A stretch of DNA of 64,000 nt from Peteryoungia wuzhouensis. Its GTDB lineage: Bacteria > Pseudomonadota > Alphaproteobacteria > Rhizobiales > Rhizobiaceae. Shown in pieces: positions 8,295 through 16,606 of this stretch (positions within the stretch are counted from its first letter, which is position 1; the number at the start of each line of letters is the position of its first letter). Position numbers and translations under genes: made by a program. Location of the stretch: the NCBI RefSeq assembly GCF_003205195.1, contig NZ_QJRY01000011.1, positions 41,404 through 105,403 on the forward strand, in the 5' to 3' direction. The notes under the pieces are model-generated. The model made no database searches, was not told where the DNA came from, and was given only the letters and a program-made list of their open reading frames with translations.

Positions 8295-9299
8295 TTACGT
8301 CCGGCTCGGCAGGACCCGGTTGGGCGGGCGGTGGCCGTCGAAATAGGTGCGGATGTTGATGATCACCTTCTCGCCCATGTCGATGCGGCCTTCGATGGTG
8401 GCCGATCCGGTGTGCGGCAGGAGGACAACCTTGCCTTCGTTGGCGAGCTTGACCAGCTTCGGATTGACGGCCGGCTCGTTCTCGAAGACATCGAGCCCGG
8501 CGCCGGCGATCCGCCCGTTGCGCAGGCACTGGATGAGCGCATCCTCGTCGATGATGTCGCCGCGGGCGGTGTTGACGATGTAGCTGGTCGGCTGCAGCAG
8601 CGCGAGGCGGCGGGCCGAGAGCAGATGGAAGGTGGCGGGCGTCGAGGGACAATTGACCGAGACGATGTCCACGCGCGCCAGCATCTGGTCGAGGCTGTCC
8701 CAATAGGTGGCTTCGAGCTCGTTTTCGGTCGCGGGATTGACCCGTTTCCGGTTGTGATAATGGATCGACAGGCCAAAGGCCTTGGCTCTCCGGGCGACCG
8801 CCGTGCCAATGCGGCCCATGCCGATGATGCCGATGCGCTTGCCCCAGATGCGGCGGCCGAGCATCCAGGTGGGCGACCAGCCTTCCCATTCGCCGGGACG
8901 GTCCATCAGCACGCGGGCGCCCTGGACGAGGCGACGGGGCACGGCGAGGATCAGCGCCATGGTCATGTCGGCGGTGTCTTCGGTCAGCACATTCGGCGTG
9001 TTGGTGACCGTGATGCCCTTCTTCGCGGCGGCATCGATATCGATGTGGTCGGTGCCGTTGGAGAAGCTGGCGATCAGCTTGAGCTGCGGGCCGGCTTCCT
9101 CGATCAGGCCCGAATCAATGCGGTCGGTGACGGTCGGGACCAGCACGTCGCAGGACTTGACGGCGGCGATCAACTCTTCGCGCGTGCGGGGCTTGTCGTC
9201 GATGTTGAGCTCGGCCTCGAAGAGCTCGCGCATGCGCGTTTCCACGGCGTCAGGCAGTTTCCGGGTGATATAGACCGAGGGTCTTTTCCTGTTCGTCAT
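8295..9299 (-). CDS. D-2-hydroxyacid dehydrogenase (glyoxylate/hydroxypyruvate reductase type)
   Basis: 334 residues. The NAD(P)-binding motif GMGRIGTAVARR lies at about 158-169. The catalytic triad of the family is visible as Arg in NTARGD (about 245), Glu in DVFENEP (about 273) and His in LLPHTGSAT (about 292). The sequence follows the GrhA/GyaR-type group that reduces glyoxylate or hydroxypyruvate to glycolate or glycerate; exact substrate is inferred. Cytoplasmic. The gene stands alone, convergent with the GNAT gene and divergent (200-nt gap) from an exported SH3 protein. Confidence 0.88.
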   Translation of the reverse strand: MTNRKRPSVYITRKLPDAVETRMRELFEAELNIDDKPRTREELIAAVKSCDVLVPTVTDRIDSGLIEEAGPQLKLIASFSNGTDHIDIDAAAKKGITVTNTPNVLTEDTADMTMALILAVPRRLVQGARVLMDRPGEWEGWSPTWMLGRRIWGKRIGIIGMGRIGTAVARRAKAFGLSIHYHNRKRVNPATENELEATYWDSLDQMLARVDIVSVNCPSTPATFHLLSARRLALLQPTSYIVNTARGDIIDEDALIQCLRNGRIAGAGLDVFENEPAVNPKLVKLANEGKVVLLPHTGSATIEGRIDMGEKVIINIRTYFDGHRPPNRVLPSRT

Positions 9300-9499
9300 G
9301 GGATGGTTCGATGCCTTGTTCAGAACTCGTTAACCAACGCGGAGGATACTCTCTCCCTTGAAGGGCAATTTCTAGCAAACCCGTCGGGGAAGACAAACAA
9401 AACTCGTCGAGGCGTTGCTGATTTGTCCCGGGCTCCCCGCAAGCCCGCCCCAAAAGGGCAGATACGTCCTTTGTTTCCATCGCTTAGTCCGGAACGATC

Positions 9500-10042
9500 A
9501 TGTCTGTGAACCTGTCCCGAGTCAGCCTTCTCTCCGGTGCCCTCGCCCTGTTCCTGATCGCGGGGACACCACCGGGTCTCGCCCAGTCGACCACCAAAGG
9601 ATCGAGCGGCCTGCCGCTTCCGCGTTTCGTGAGCCTCAAGGCCGAAAAGGTCAATCTCAGGATCGGGCCGAGCACGGACTATGCCGTCTCCTGGCGCTAC
9701 CTGAAGTCAGGGCTGCCGGTCGAGATCATCCGCGAATATGAAAACTGGCGACAGATCCGCGATGCCGACGGCACCGAAGGCTGGGTGAGCCAGACGCTCT
9801 TGTCCGGCCAGCGCACGGCCGTGGCCGCGCCCTGGATGCGCGGCAAGGGCAACAATGTCTATGTAATGATGCGGCGTGATTCCATGTCGTCTGCCGCCGT
9901 CATCGCCAAGCTCGAGCCGGGCGTCGTCGTCAAGATCGAAGAATGCAACGGCAACTGGTGCAAGGCCGAGACCCAAGGGGTCACCGGCTGGGTCTCGCAG
10001 GAAGAGATCTGGGGCGCCTATCCGGGAGAGGCCTTCAAATAA
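9500..10042 (+). CDS. exported SH3-domain protein
   Basis: 180 residues. Signal peptide with hydrophobic core LLSGALALFLIAG and an Ala-Gln cleavage zone near residue 29. Two bacterial SH3 (SH3b) repeats follow, roughly 43-100 (KVNLRIGPSTDYAVSWRY ... GWVSQTLL) and 115-172 (NVYVMMRRDSMSSAAVIAKL ... GWVSQEEIW). Such periplasmic proteins bind peptidoglycan or proteins; no catalytic domain is present. The 3' end overlaps by 8 nt the end of the convergent kinase gene. Confidence 0.87.
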   Translation: MSVNLSRVSLLSGALALFLIAGTPPGLAQSTTKGSSGLPLPRFVSLKAEKVNLRIGPSTDYAVSWRYLKSGLPVEIIREYENWRQIRDADGTEGWVSQTLLSGQRTAVAAPWMRGKGNNVYVMMRRDSMSSAAVIAKLEPGVVVKIEECNGNWCKAETQGVTGWVSQEEIWGAYPGEAFK

Positions 10043-11027
10043 GGCCGATCTCGGCTGCGCCCTTCTTCAGCGACATCATCGGCCGCGGGCCGATCTGCTG
10101 GATGACAATGCCGGCGGCATAACAGCCGAGGCGGGCGCAATCTTCCAGCGAGCGATCCTGCGTATAGCCGAAGAGGAAACCGGCGGCGAAGAGATCGCCG
10201 GCGCCGGTCGTGTCGACGAGGCTTGCAATCTCGGTTGCGGGCACGCGAATGCGCTCATCACCCCTGACCACGACAGCACCCTGATCACCCATGGTGACGG
10301 CCGCCAGCTTGCAATCCGCCGACAGGCGGGTGAGGGCTTCGGCAAAGTCGTCCGTCTCGTAGAGCGAGAGGGCTTCCTGCTCGTTGGCGAAGACGATGTC
10401 GACGGTGCCCGAGCGCATCAGCTCCAGAAACTCTTCGCGGTAGCGGCCGACGCAAAAACTGTCGGACAGCGTCATCGACATTTCGCGGCCGTTTTCATGG
10501 GCAATGCGGGCGCAATCGAGGATGGCCTGCTTGGCGCGCGGCGGATCCCAGAGATACCCCTCGAAATAGGTGACCTTGGACTGGGCAACGACCTCGGGCT
10601 CGACATCTTCGGGGCCGAATTCCACGCAGGCGCCGAGATAGGTGTTCATCGAGCGCTCGCCGTCTTCGGTGACGAAGATCATGCTGCGGGCCGTGGGCGG
10701 CTGGGTGGTGCCGGGGGCTGTCTCGAAATGCACGCCCTGGGCGCGGATGTCGTGGGTGAAGATATGGCCGAGCTGGTCTTGGGCAACCTTGCCGAAATAG
10801 GCGGCCTTGCCCCCGAAATTGGCGATGCCGGCGGCGGTGTTGCCGGCGCTGCCGCCGGAGGCTTCCACAGCCGGGCCCATCAGGGAATAGAGTCGTTCGG
10901 CACGCTCGGCGTCGATCAGATTCATCGCGCTCTTGGTGATCCCGTTGTCGATCAGGAACTGGTCCTGGCAGCGGGAGATAATGTCGACGATCGCGTTACC
11001 GACGGTCAGGACATCGAACTGGCTCAT
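10035..11027 (-). CDS. PfkB-family carbohydrate/nucleoside kinase (adenosine kinase type)
   Basis: 330 residues. PfkB signature 1 is seen as SGGSAGNTAAGIANFGGKAAY (about 57-77). Signature 2 is DTTGAGDLFAAGFLFGY (about 270-286) with the catalytic Asp in TGAGD. The N-terminal pattern MSQFDVLTVGNAIVDII is that of alphaproteobacterial proteins annotated as adenosine kinase, which phosphorylate adenosine to AMP with ATP. The substrate call is inference; ribokinase-like sugars are alternatives. Monocistronic, with a 376-nt structured upstream region. Confidence 0.85.
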   Translation of the reverse strand: MSQFDVLTVGNAIVDIISRCQDQFLIDNGITKSAMNLIDAERAERLYSLMGPAVEASGGSAGNTAAGIANFGGKAAYFGKVAQDQLGHIFTHDIRAQGVHFETAPGTTQPPTARSMIFVTEDGERSMNTYLGACVEFGPEDVEPEVVAQSKVTYFEGYLWDPPRAKQAILDCARIAHENGREMSMTLSDSFCVGRYREEFLELMRSGTVDIVFANEQEALSLYETDDFAEALTRLSADCKLAAVTMGDQGAVVVRGDERIRVPATEIASLVDTTGAGDLFAAGFLFGYTQDRSLEDCARLGCYAAGIVIQQIGPRPMMSLKKGAAEIGLI

Positions 11028-11403
11028 GAAATGGGGCTCCGAATTTATCGCTCGTCGGTCATAGTCGTTTTTATGGGTTAGGAAAGAGAAAAGACGCCCT
11101 CCCCGGCACTGTCATGCCGATGTCACCGATCCGGGTTATCCGGAGATGCGAGCAGCGCTCCCCTGTCGCTCGCGAAGGCCATCACGGCTTTCCTTTCGGG
11201 TGCCGACCACGGATGTACTGGCGGCAACCCTCATCCCGGATGAGCCGGGCGAAAAAGCAGGCATGGCCTGCTTTTTGACGTTCTGGAGCCTTCAAACACC
11301 TTGCTTTCGGAAACCGGACCTGTCACCGGGACAGGTTTGTCATTGGCGCCGCAGCTCCCTGCTCCTATGAATAGGCTTTCTCTCCCCAACGATTCGACAT
11401 TTC
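11028..11403. other. 376-nt intergenic region with three consecutive hairpins
   Basis: No convincing gene. The left part (11028-11225) should hold the minus-strand kinase promoter. From 11228 on there are three successive inverted repeats: CTCATC/GATGAG (11230-11244), AAAAAGCAGGC/GCCTGCTTTTT (11252-11276) and ACCTGTC/GACAGGT (11318-11336). All lie upstream of the AEC permease. They could be a small RNA, a leader, or a degenerate repeat element. Confidence 0.5.
11252..11276. terminator. perfect 11-bp bidirectional terminator-like hairpin
   Basis: AAAAAGCAGGC and GCCTGCTTTTT flank a 3-nt loop, giving a T-run after the stem on both strands. It is placed upstream of both flanking genes, so it does not terminate either of them. 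It may end an unannotated transcript starting inside the intergenic region. Confidence 0.5.
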
Positions 11404-12348
11404 ATGACCGCCATTGCCCAAGACGTCCTGCCGATCTTCATCCTCATTCTGTTCGGCTGGCTGCTGGTGCGGCTGAAGATCCTCTCGGCTTCGGTCGGTG
11501 ACGGCCTCGGCGCGTTCGTGTTCAATGTGGCGGTGCCGATGCTGCTGTTCCGGACCATCGCCAATGCCGATTTTCACGGAGCCTCGCCTTTCCGCCTTTG
11601 GATATCGTATTTTGCCGGCGTCTTCGTCGCCTGGACCATCGGCCACCTGATCGCGACCCGACTTTTCGGTCGGGACCGGCGGGAGGGTGTGCTGGCCGGC
11701 GTCTCCTCGGCCTTTGCCAACAACGTGTTTATCGGCCTTCCGCTGGTGGAACGGACGGTCGGGCCGGAGGGGATCGTCGCCATGTCGATCCTGCTCGCCA
11801 TCCATCTGCCGCTGATGATGATCATCGGGACCGTGCTGATGGAACGGGCCGAGCAAAAGACGAGCGGGCAGCCATCGCATGGCATTCTCGCCGTCTCGCG
11901 GCAGGTGGGCCTCAACCTCCTGCGCAATCCGCTGGTGATCGGCCTGATTGCCGGCATGGTGGTTCAGATCATTGGCGGGCCGTTGCCGAAGATGATCGAC
12001 GGGCTGGTGGGCCAGGTGGCCGGCACGGCAGCACCGCTTGCCCTGATATCGCTCGGCATGACGCTCAACAAATACGGAATGCTGGGCAATGTGCGGATCG
12101 CCGGCACGATATCGACGGTGAAGCTGGTGGTGATGCCGGCGTCGGTCTGGCTCACCTCGCATCTGCTGGGACTTTCGCCGCAATGGACGGCAGCGCTCGT
12201 GCTGACATCCTCGGTGCCGACAGGCATCAATGCCTGGCTGATCGCCAACCGGTTCGGCGTCGGCCAGGGGCTCGCCGCCTCCGTCATCACGCTGTCGACG
12301 GCAGTCGGCGTGCTCAGCGTTTCGCTCTGGGCCTTGTTGCTGCTCTGA
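11404..12348 (+). CDS. AEC (auxin efflux carrier) family transporter
   Basis: 314 residues with about ten hydrophobic helices in two five-helix halves, typical of AEC/BASS-like permeases. Family landmarks are the N-terminal FNVAVPMLLFRTIA, the mid-protein NNVFIGLPLVERTVGPEG, and the second-half NPLVIGLIAGMVV and APLALISLGMTL. Members export or import small organic acids (malonate, malate, auxin). Substrate here unknown. The start is taken at 11404, close to the end of the structured intergenic region. A bidirectional terminator follows the gene and separates it from convergent cycM. Confidence 0.88.
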   Translation: MTAIAQDVLPIFILILFGWLLVRLKILSASVGDGLGAFVFNVAVPMLLFRTIANADFHGASPFRLWISYFAGVFVAWTIGHLIATRLFGRDRREGVLAGVSSAFANNVFIGLPLVERTVGPEGIVAMSILLAIHLPLMMIIGTVLMERAEQKTSGQPSHGILAVSRQVGLNLLRNPLVIGLIAGMVVQIIGGPLPKMIDGLVGQVAGTAAPLALISLGMTLNKYGMLGNVRIAGTISTVKLVVMPASVWLTSHLLGLSPQWTAALVLTSSVPTGINAWLIANRFGVGQGLAASVITLSTAVGVLSVSLWALLLL

Positions 12349-12365
12349 CGCTTCGGCAAAGAAAA

Positions 12366-12388
12366 CGCCCGACCACGAGGGCCGGGCG
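12366..12388. terminator. bidirectional terminator between AEC permease and cycM
   Basis: CGCCCG / CGGGCG arms with AC-rich loop, flanked by GAAAAC on both sides so that each strand has a short T-run after the stem. It lies between two convergent genes. Confidence 0.6.
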
Positions 12389-12430
12389 AAAACTTGCACA
12401 AGATTTGAAACGATCAGTCTGCGGCGCCGA

Positions 12431-13117
12431 TTACGGCGTTGCTGGCTGAGCCGGAGCCGGTTCTGCGGGTGCGGCAGGAGCCTCTGCCGGAGCGGCAGGC
12501 GCCGGTTCGGCCGGAGCCTCCGCAGGTGCGGCAGCGGCAGGTGCGGCCTCGGTGGCGGGTGCCGCTGCAGCGTCAGGAGACGGCAGCGGAACCGGGTTAT
12601 CGGCCTGGGTGTGCAGGTACATGATCAGGTTGGCGCGTTCGTCGTCCTTCTTCAGACCTGCGAAGCCCATGGCGGTGCCCGGGATGTGCTTCTTCGGCGC
12701 CGTCAGGAAGGCGTTGAGGTGGTCGAAGGTCCAGTGCTCGGTGCCGCCCTTGGAGAATTCGGTGATGGCCGCCGAATAGCTGAAGCCTTCGTGGCTGGCG
12801 ATCGGACGGTCGACAACGCCCCACAGGTCCGGACCGACCTTGTTCGGCCCGCCCTTCTCGATGCTATGACAGCTCGCACACTTCTTGAAGACGCCTTCGC
12901 CGGCCTTGGCATCGGCGCTCGCCAGCAGGACGGCGATCGGCGTTGCAGCCGCAGCTTCTTCGGCAGCCGGTGCATCCCCTGCTTCAGCGACGATGGCAAA
13001 GCCTTCCTTCTCGGGGGTTTCCGAGTGGAAGATGCCTTCCGAAGCGATAGACACGGACATCAGCACGAAGACGGTTCCCAGAAGGGCACCGACGGCCATA
13101 TTCATTTTAGAGTTCAT
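12431..13117 (-). CDS. cycM: membrane-anchored cytochrome c (CycM type)
   Basis: 228 residues. An N-terminal uncleaved helix (about 7-27, [18 protein letters not shown]) anchors it in the inner membrane. The class I cytochrome domain carries the haem motif CASCH (about 80-84) and the axial Met in GTAMGFAG (about 148). This matches the rhizobial/bradyrhizobial CycM that feeds electrons from the bc1 complex to aa3 oxidase. The ATG at 13117 follows GGGGAG; an in-frame TTG lies two codons upstream. An unusual roughly 50-residue Ala/Pro/Glu tail (repeats of APAEAPA) follows the haem domain and looks like a periplasmic linker. Confidence 0.88.
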   Translation of the reverse strand: MNSKMNMAVGALLGTVFVLMSVSIASEGIFHSETPEKEGFAIVAEAGDAPAAEEAAAATPIAVLLASADAKAGEGVFKKCASCHSIEKGGPNKVGPDLWGVVDRPIASHEGFSYSAAITEFSKGGTEHWTFDHLNAFLTAPKKHIPGTAMGFAGLKKDDERANLIMYLHTQADNPVPLPSPDAAAAPATEAAPAAAAPAEAPAEPAPAAPAEAPAAPAEPAPAQPATP

Positions 13118-13272
13118 CTGCAAAGCTCCCCATGCAGCCGGCCGATCAGCAACCGGGCGATCTTGAAATCGCGCGGAACCTATGTCTTTTGCATAACACT
13201 TGCAACACGATTATGGTCCCGCAACTGGGACTTTTTGACACTTCCGTGCGGTGATTTGAAGGGGTTACGAGA

Positions 13273-14028
13273 ATGAATGCCGGCAAAAGCGACGAAACGC
13301 TCGTCCTCATCCCCGCCCGCATGGCATCCACCCGTTTGCCAGGCAAGCCGCTGGCCGATATTGCCGGCCTGCCGATGATCGTGCAGGTGGCAAAACGGGC
13401 GCAGGAAGCCGATGTCGGGCGAATCATCGTGGCCGTGGACGATCAGCGGACCTTTGACGCGGTCGAGGCCGCCGGCTTCGAGGTGGTGATGACACGGGTC
13501 GACCATCAATCCGGCTCGGACCGGATTTTCGAGGCGCTTACCAAGGTCGACCCGGAAGGACGCGCCAAGATTGTGATCAATGTGCAGGGCGACCTGCCGA
13601 CGATCGATCCGCAGACCATTCGCGCGGCGCTGCGGCCGTTGGAGGACCCGGCGGTCGATATCGCGACGCTGACGGTCGAGATCGTCGACGACCACGAGAA
13701 GACCAATCCGAACGTCGTCAAAGTGGTGGGTTCGCCGCTTTCCGACAGTCGTCTGCGGGCGCTCTACTTTACCCGGGCGACTGCGCCGCATGGTGCCGGT
13801 CCGCTCTATCATCACATCGGGCTTTACGCCTATCGCCGCGAAGCCCTTGAACGTTTCGTTGCGCTTTCACCCTCGACGCTGGAAAAGCGGGAATCGCTTG
13901 AACAGCTGCGCGCGCTGGAAGCGGGCATGCGCATCGATGTCGAAGTGGTGAAGACGGTTCCGCTCGGCGTCGACACGCCCGCCGATCTCGACAAGGCCCG
14001 GCTGATCCTTTCAGCCTCCTCCAACTAA
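13273..14028 (+). CDS. kdsB: 3-deoxy-manno-octulosonate cytidylyltransferase (CMP-KDO synthetase)
   Basis: 251 residues, normal for KdsB. The nucleotidyltransferase N-terminus reads [19 protein letters not shown] (about 12-30), the CTP-binding strand is [11 protein letters not shown] (about 103-113), and [15 protein letters not shown] (about 178-192) is a further family landmark. It activates KDO with CTP for lipid A inner-core assembly; cytoplasmic. pheA begins 14 nt after the stop on the same strand, an arrangement common in rhizobia. Confidence 0.95.
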   Translation: MNAGKSDETLVLIPARMASTRLPGKPLADIAGLPMIVQVAKRAQEADVGRIIVAVDDQRTFDAVEAAGFEVVMTRVDHQSGSDRIFEALTKVDPEGRAKIVINVQGDLPTIDPQTIRAALRPLEDPAVDIATLTVEIVDDHEKTNPNVVKVVGSPLSDSRLRALYFTRATAPHGAGPLYHHIGLYAYRREALERFVALSPSTLEKRESLEQLRALEAGMRIDVEVVKTVPLGVDTPADLDKARLILSASSN

Positions 14029-14041
14029 GGACCTCATTCCC

Positions 14042-14893
14042 TTGGCTCCCACCAACAAGATTTCCTTCCAGGGCGACTTCGGCGCCAATTCCGACATGGC
14101 CTGCAGGGACATGTTCCCGACCATGGAGCCCCTGCCCTGCCCGACCTTCGAGGATGCCTTCGTGGCGCTGGAGACCGGCGAAGTCGATCTCGCGATGATC
14201 CCGATCGAAAACACGCTGGCCGGACGCGTCGCCGACATCCACTATCTCCTGCCGCTCTCGCGCCTGCATATCGTCGGCGAGTATTTCATGCCGATCCGCT
14301 TTCAGCTGATGGTGCTGCCGGGGGTGAAGCTGGACGAGATCCGGACCGTGCACAGCCATATCCATGCGCTCGGGCAGTGCCGCAAGATCATCCGCAGCCA
14401 TGGCTGGAAGGCCGTGGTGGCGGGCGACACGGCCGGGGCTGCCAAGCAGGTGGCGGAAAAGGGCGACCGCAGCATGGCGGCGCTCGCACCCCGGCTTGCG
14501 GCCTCGCTCTACGGTCTCGAGATCCTGGCAGAAAACGTCGAGGATTCGGAAAACAATGTGACCCGCTTCGTGGTCCTGTCCCGAGATCAGGACGAACCGA
14601 AGCGGACGAGCCCGGACGAACGCTTCATCACCACCTTCGTGTTCAATGTGCGCAATATTCCGGCGGCCCTCTACAAGGCGATGGGCGGGTTTGCGACGAA
14701 TGGCGTCAACATGACCAAGCTCGAAAGCTACCAGATCGGCGGCAAGTTCATTGCGACCCAGTTTTATGCCGATATCGAGGGGCATCCGGAGGACGCACCG
14801 GTGAAACGCGCGCTCGAGGAACTGCGTTTCTTCTCCGAGAAGGTGCATATTCTCGGGGTGTACAAGGCACATGAAATGCGGGGGAAGCTCTGA
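14042..14893 (+). CDS. pheA: prephenate dehydratase
   Basis: 283 residues, single-function form without chorismate mutase. The catalytic domain runs to about residue 180 and includes the Thr-Arg-Phe catalytic motif in NNVTRFVVLSRD (about 175-186). A C-terminal ACT domain follows, with VFNVRNIPAALYKAM and NMTKLESY (about 200-235), where phenylalanine binds for feedback inhibition. The best-aligned start is TTG at 14042, with AAGGA upstream just after kdsB; no ATG is available before the conserved SFQGDFGANSDMA. It converts prephenate to phenylpyruvate. Confidence 0.93.
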   Translation: MAPTNKISFQGDFGANSDMACRDMFPTMEPLPCPTFEDAFVALETGEVDLAMIPIENTLAGRVADIHYLLPLSRLHIVGEYFMPIRFQLMVLPGVKLDEIRTVHSHIHALGQCRKIIRSHGWKAVVAGDTAGAAKQVAEKGDRSMAALAPRLAASLYGLEILAENVEDSENNVTRFVVLSRDQDEPKRTSPDERFITTFVFNVRNIPAALYKAMGGFATNGVNMTKLESYQIGGKFIATQFYADIEGHPEDAPVKRALEELRFFSEKVHILGVYKAHEMRGKL

Positions 14894-14930
14894 CGCTGAG
14901 TTTCGAAATGGCGGCTTACCCCATTGATGC

Positions 14931-14976
14931 GCGATTCCGGACGCAAAACCGGTTCCCACTTTTGCTGGAATTGCTC
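14931..14976. repeat. REP-like palindromic intergenic element
   Basis: GCGATTCC...GCAAAA and TTTTGC...GGAATTGC form an imperfect inverted repeat around an AACCGGTT centre. From memory, near-identical motifs (ATTCCGGACGCAAAACCG...) recur in intergenic spaces of many Rhizobiaceae genomes. Only this copy was seen here. It sits between the convergent pheA and nudC genes, touching the nudC stop. Confidence 0.55.
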
Positions 14977-15934
14977 AGTGCCGCCATTCGTACCAGTCCT
15001 CGATCAGACGACGGGCGATCGTGCCCTTGATGGGGAGCGTGCGGCCATCGAAGGATCCCTCTGACAGCATGGTGCCGATCTCGTCGCGGCCGAACCAACG
15101 GCAGTCTTCGAGCTCGACGGAATCGAAGGTGATCTCCGTCGTCGTCGCCTCGCCGTAACAGCCGATCATCAATTGATGCGGCATCGGCCATGGCTGGGAA
15201 GCGTGATAGCGGACGCGGCCGACGGTGATGCCGGATTCTTCGCGGGTTTCACGGCGTACGGCGTTTTCGATGGTTTCGCCCGGCTCGATGAAGCCGGCGA
15301 GCGAGGAATACATCCCGGCGGGGAACCGTGGGCTGCGGCCCATCAGGCAGCGGTCCTTCTTTTCGTCCACGATGAGCATGATGGCCACCGGATCGGTGCG
15401 CGGGAAAATCTCGTTGTCGCATGCCGTGCAGATGCGCTTGTAGCCGCCGATGCGGGTTTCCATCAGAGAGCCGCAGCGACCGCAGAACTTGTTGTCGGCA
15501 TTCCAGCGCAGGAGGCTTAAAGCCTGGGCGACTTCGCCGAGCAGGTCTTCGCCGACGAGCGCGTCGCGGAACAAAGCGCGAGGGTCGGCGGGTTTGAACT
15601 CGGCCGACAATTCTTCCGGCTTCAGCGCGACGGGGACAGCGAGGCGCGGCTCGCCGTTCGCCTGGTGGCCGAGCAGGATCGCCTGGTCGAAATCCGGCTG
15701 CAGGGCGGCGAGTTCATAGGGCGCAAAGAGTGGATCGAGGATCTGGCCGTCATGTTTCAGCACCAGCTGGGTGCCCGAAAAGGCGAGGATATGGGTGCCT
15801 TCGACCTTGAGCGCGGTTTCAAGCGAAGTTTCGTCGCGATGTTCGCTGTCGCGATCCAGGCGGTTGCCGGAAAAGGCGGTGAGTTCGCTCGGTTCAAGAT
15901 GGGGGGCGCGATTGAGGAAAATCGAGTTCTTCAT
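14975..15934 (-). CDS. nudC: NADH pyrophosphatase (Nudix hydrolase NudC)
   Basis: 319 residues. Three parts are seen: a variable N-terminal domain, a zinc ribbon (CGRCGSLMET ... CTACDNE, about 148-170), and a Nudix domain with the box GFIEPGETIENAVRRETREE (about 212-231). After the box comes the NudC-type SQPWPMPHQLM array (about 247-257). It hydrolyses NAD(H) to NMN(H) and AMP and can remove NAD caps from RNA. Its ATG overlaps the stop of the upstream HIT-family gene by four bases (ATGA), so the two are translationally coupled. Confidence 0.93.
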   Translation of the reverse strand: MKNSIFLNRAPHLEPSELTAFSGNRLDRDSEHRDETSLETALKVEGTHILAFSGTQLVLKHDGQILDPLFAPYELAALQPDFDQAILLGHQANGEPRLAVPVALKPEELSAEFKPADPRALFRDALVGEDLLGEVAQALSLLRWNADNKFCGRCGSLMETRIGGYKRICTACDNEIFPRTDPVAIMLIVDEKKDRCLMGRSPRFPAGMYSSLAGFIEPGETIENAVRRETREESGITVGRVRYHASQPWPMPHQLMIGCYGEATTTEITFDSVELEDCRWFGRDEIGTMLSEGSFDGRTLPIKGTIARRLIEDWYEWRH

Positions 15935-16338
15935 TGGAATGCTTCAAGAATCCTGTTCTTCATGGCCGCGAGGGCCTCTTCCTCATAGGGGACGGACTGA
16001 CCGAAGCCCCAGATCGGGCCGGGCCAGTTGGGGTCATTTTCCACACGCGCGACGACATGGACATGAAGCTGGCGAACGATGTTGCCGATTGCGGCGATGT
16101 TGATCTTCTCCGCACCGGTCGCCTTTTTGAGGGCAGCGCCGACAGTGACCTGCTCGAAGGTCAACATCGCTTGGTCGAGCGGGGTGAGATCGAAGACCTC
16201 GGAGACATTGGCGCGCTGGGGCACGAGGATGAGCCATGGCCAGCGGCTGTCCTTGGCCAGCCGGAGGTCACACAGGCCGAGCTTCATGATCGACACGCTG
16301 TCCTGCGCGAGGCGCGCGTCGAGGACGAATGGCTGCAA
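15931..16338 (-). CDS. HIT-family protein
   Basis: 135 residues from a TTG start at 16338 with GGGAG seven bases upstream. An ATG further upstream would run through unrelated sequence toward the SRP RNA gene. The core is a histidine-triad fold, with NIVRQLHVHVVARVENDPNWPGP (first 20 residues at about 90-109). The first His of the triad is replaced by Gln-Leu, as in this alphaproteobacterial branch. Probable nucleotide hydrolase or binding protein. It is the first gene of a two-gene unit with nudC. Confidence 0.85.
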   Translation of the reverse strand: MQPFVLDARLAQDSVSIMKLGLCDLRLAKDSRWPWLILVPQRANVSEVFDLTPLDQAMLTFEQVTVGAALKKATGAEKINIAAIGNIVRQLHVHVVARVENDPNWPGPIWGFGQSVPYEEEALAAMKNRILEAFQ

Positions 16339-16423
16339 GGTGTTTCTCCCTTTCGTTTTTTGCGAGCCTAGCAGTTTTTTTCTGGCTTGGCTTGCATTTG
16401 GCGGCGTTATTGCCGATATGTCT

Positions 16424-16527
16424 CCTCGGGAGGTTGGTGGTGGACGAGCCACTCGCCAACCGGGTCAGGTCCGGAAGGAAGCAGCCCCAACGAGCGCGGC
16501 ACGGGTCATCGTGCCAGCCTCCCACCT
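16424..16527 (+). ncRNA. ffs: signal recognition particle RNA (4.5S, bacterial small type)
   Basis: The universal SRP RNA apical core GGTCAGGTCCGGAAGGAAGC is present at 16464-16483. The flanks pair as a long hairpin: GGGAGGTTGG (about 16428) with CCAGCCTCCC (about 16514-16523), and CGCCAACC-type inner segments. It lies directly upstream of dnaX, the usual position in alphaproteobacteria. It scaffolds Ffh for co-translational targeting. Ends are approximate. Confidence 0.93.
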
Positions 16528-16606
16528 CATCTTCATTTCCGGCCTCTCTTTCGACAGGGGCCGTGCCATGCCCGGCTTCGGGCGGCAAGGGGAAGCTGGC
16601 AGCGCG

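Noticed and set aside
16079..16606. In-frame N-terminal extension of dnaX
   Set aside because: It runs through the HIT gene and the SRP RNA; conserved DnaX sequence begins after 16607.
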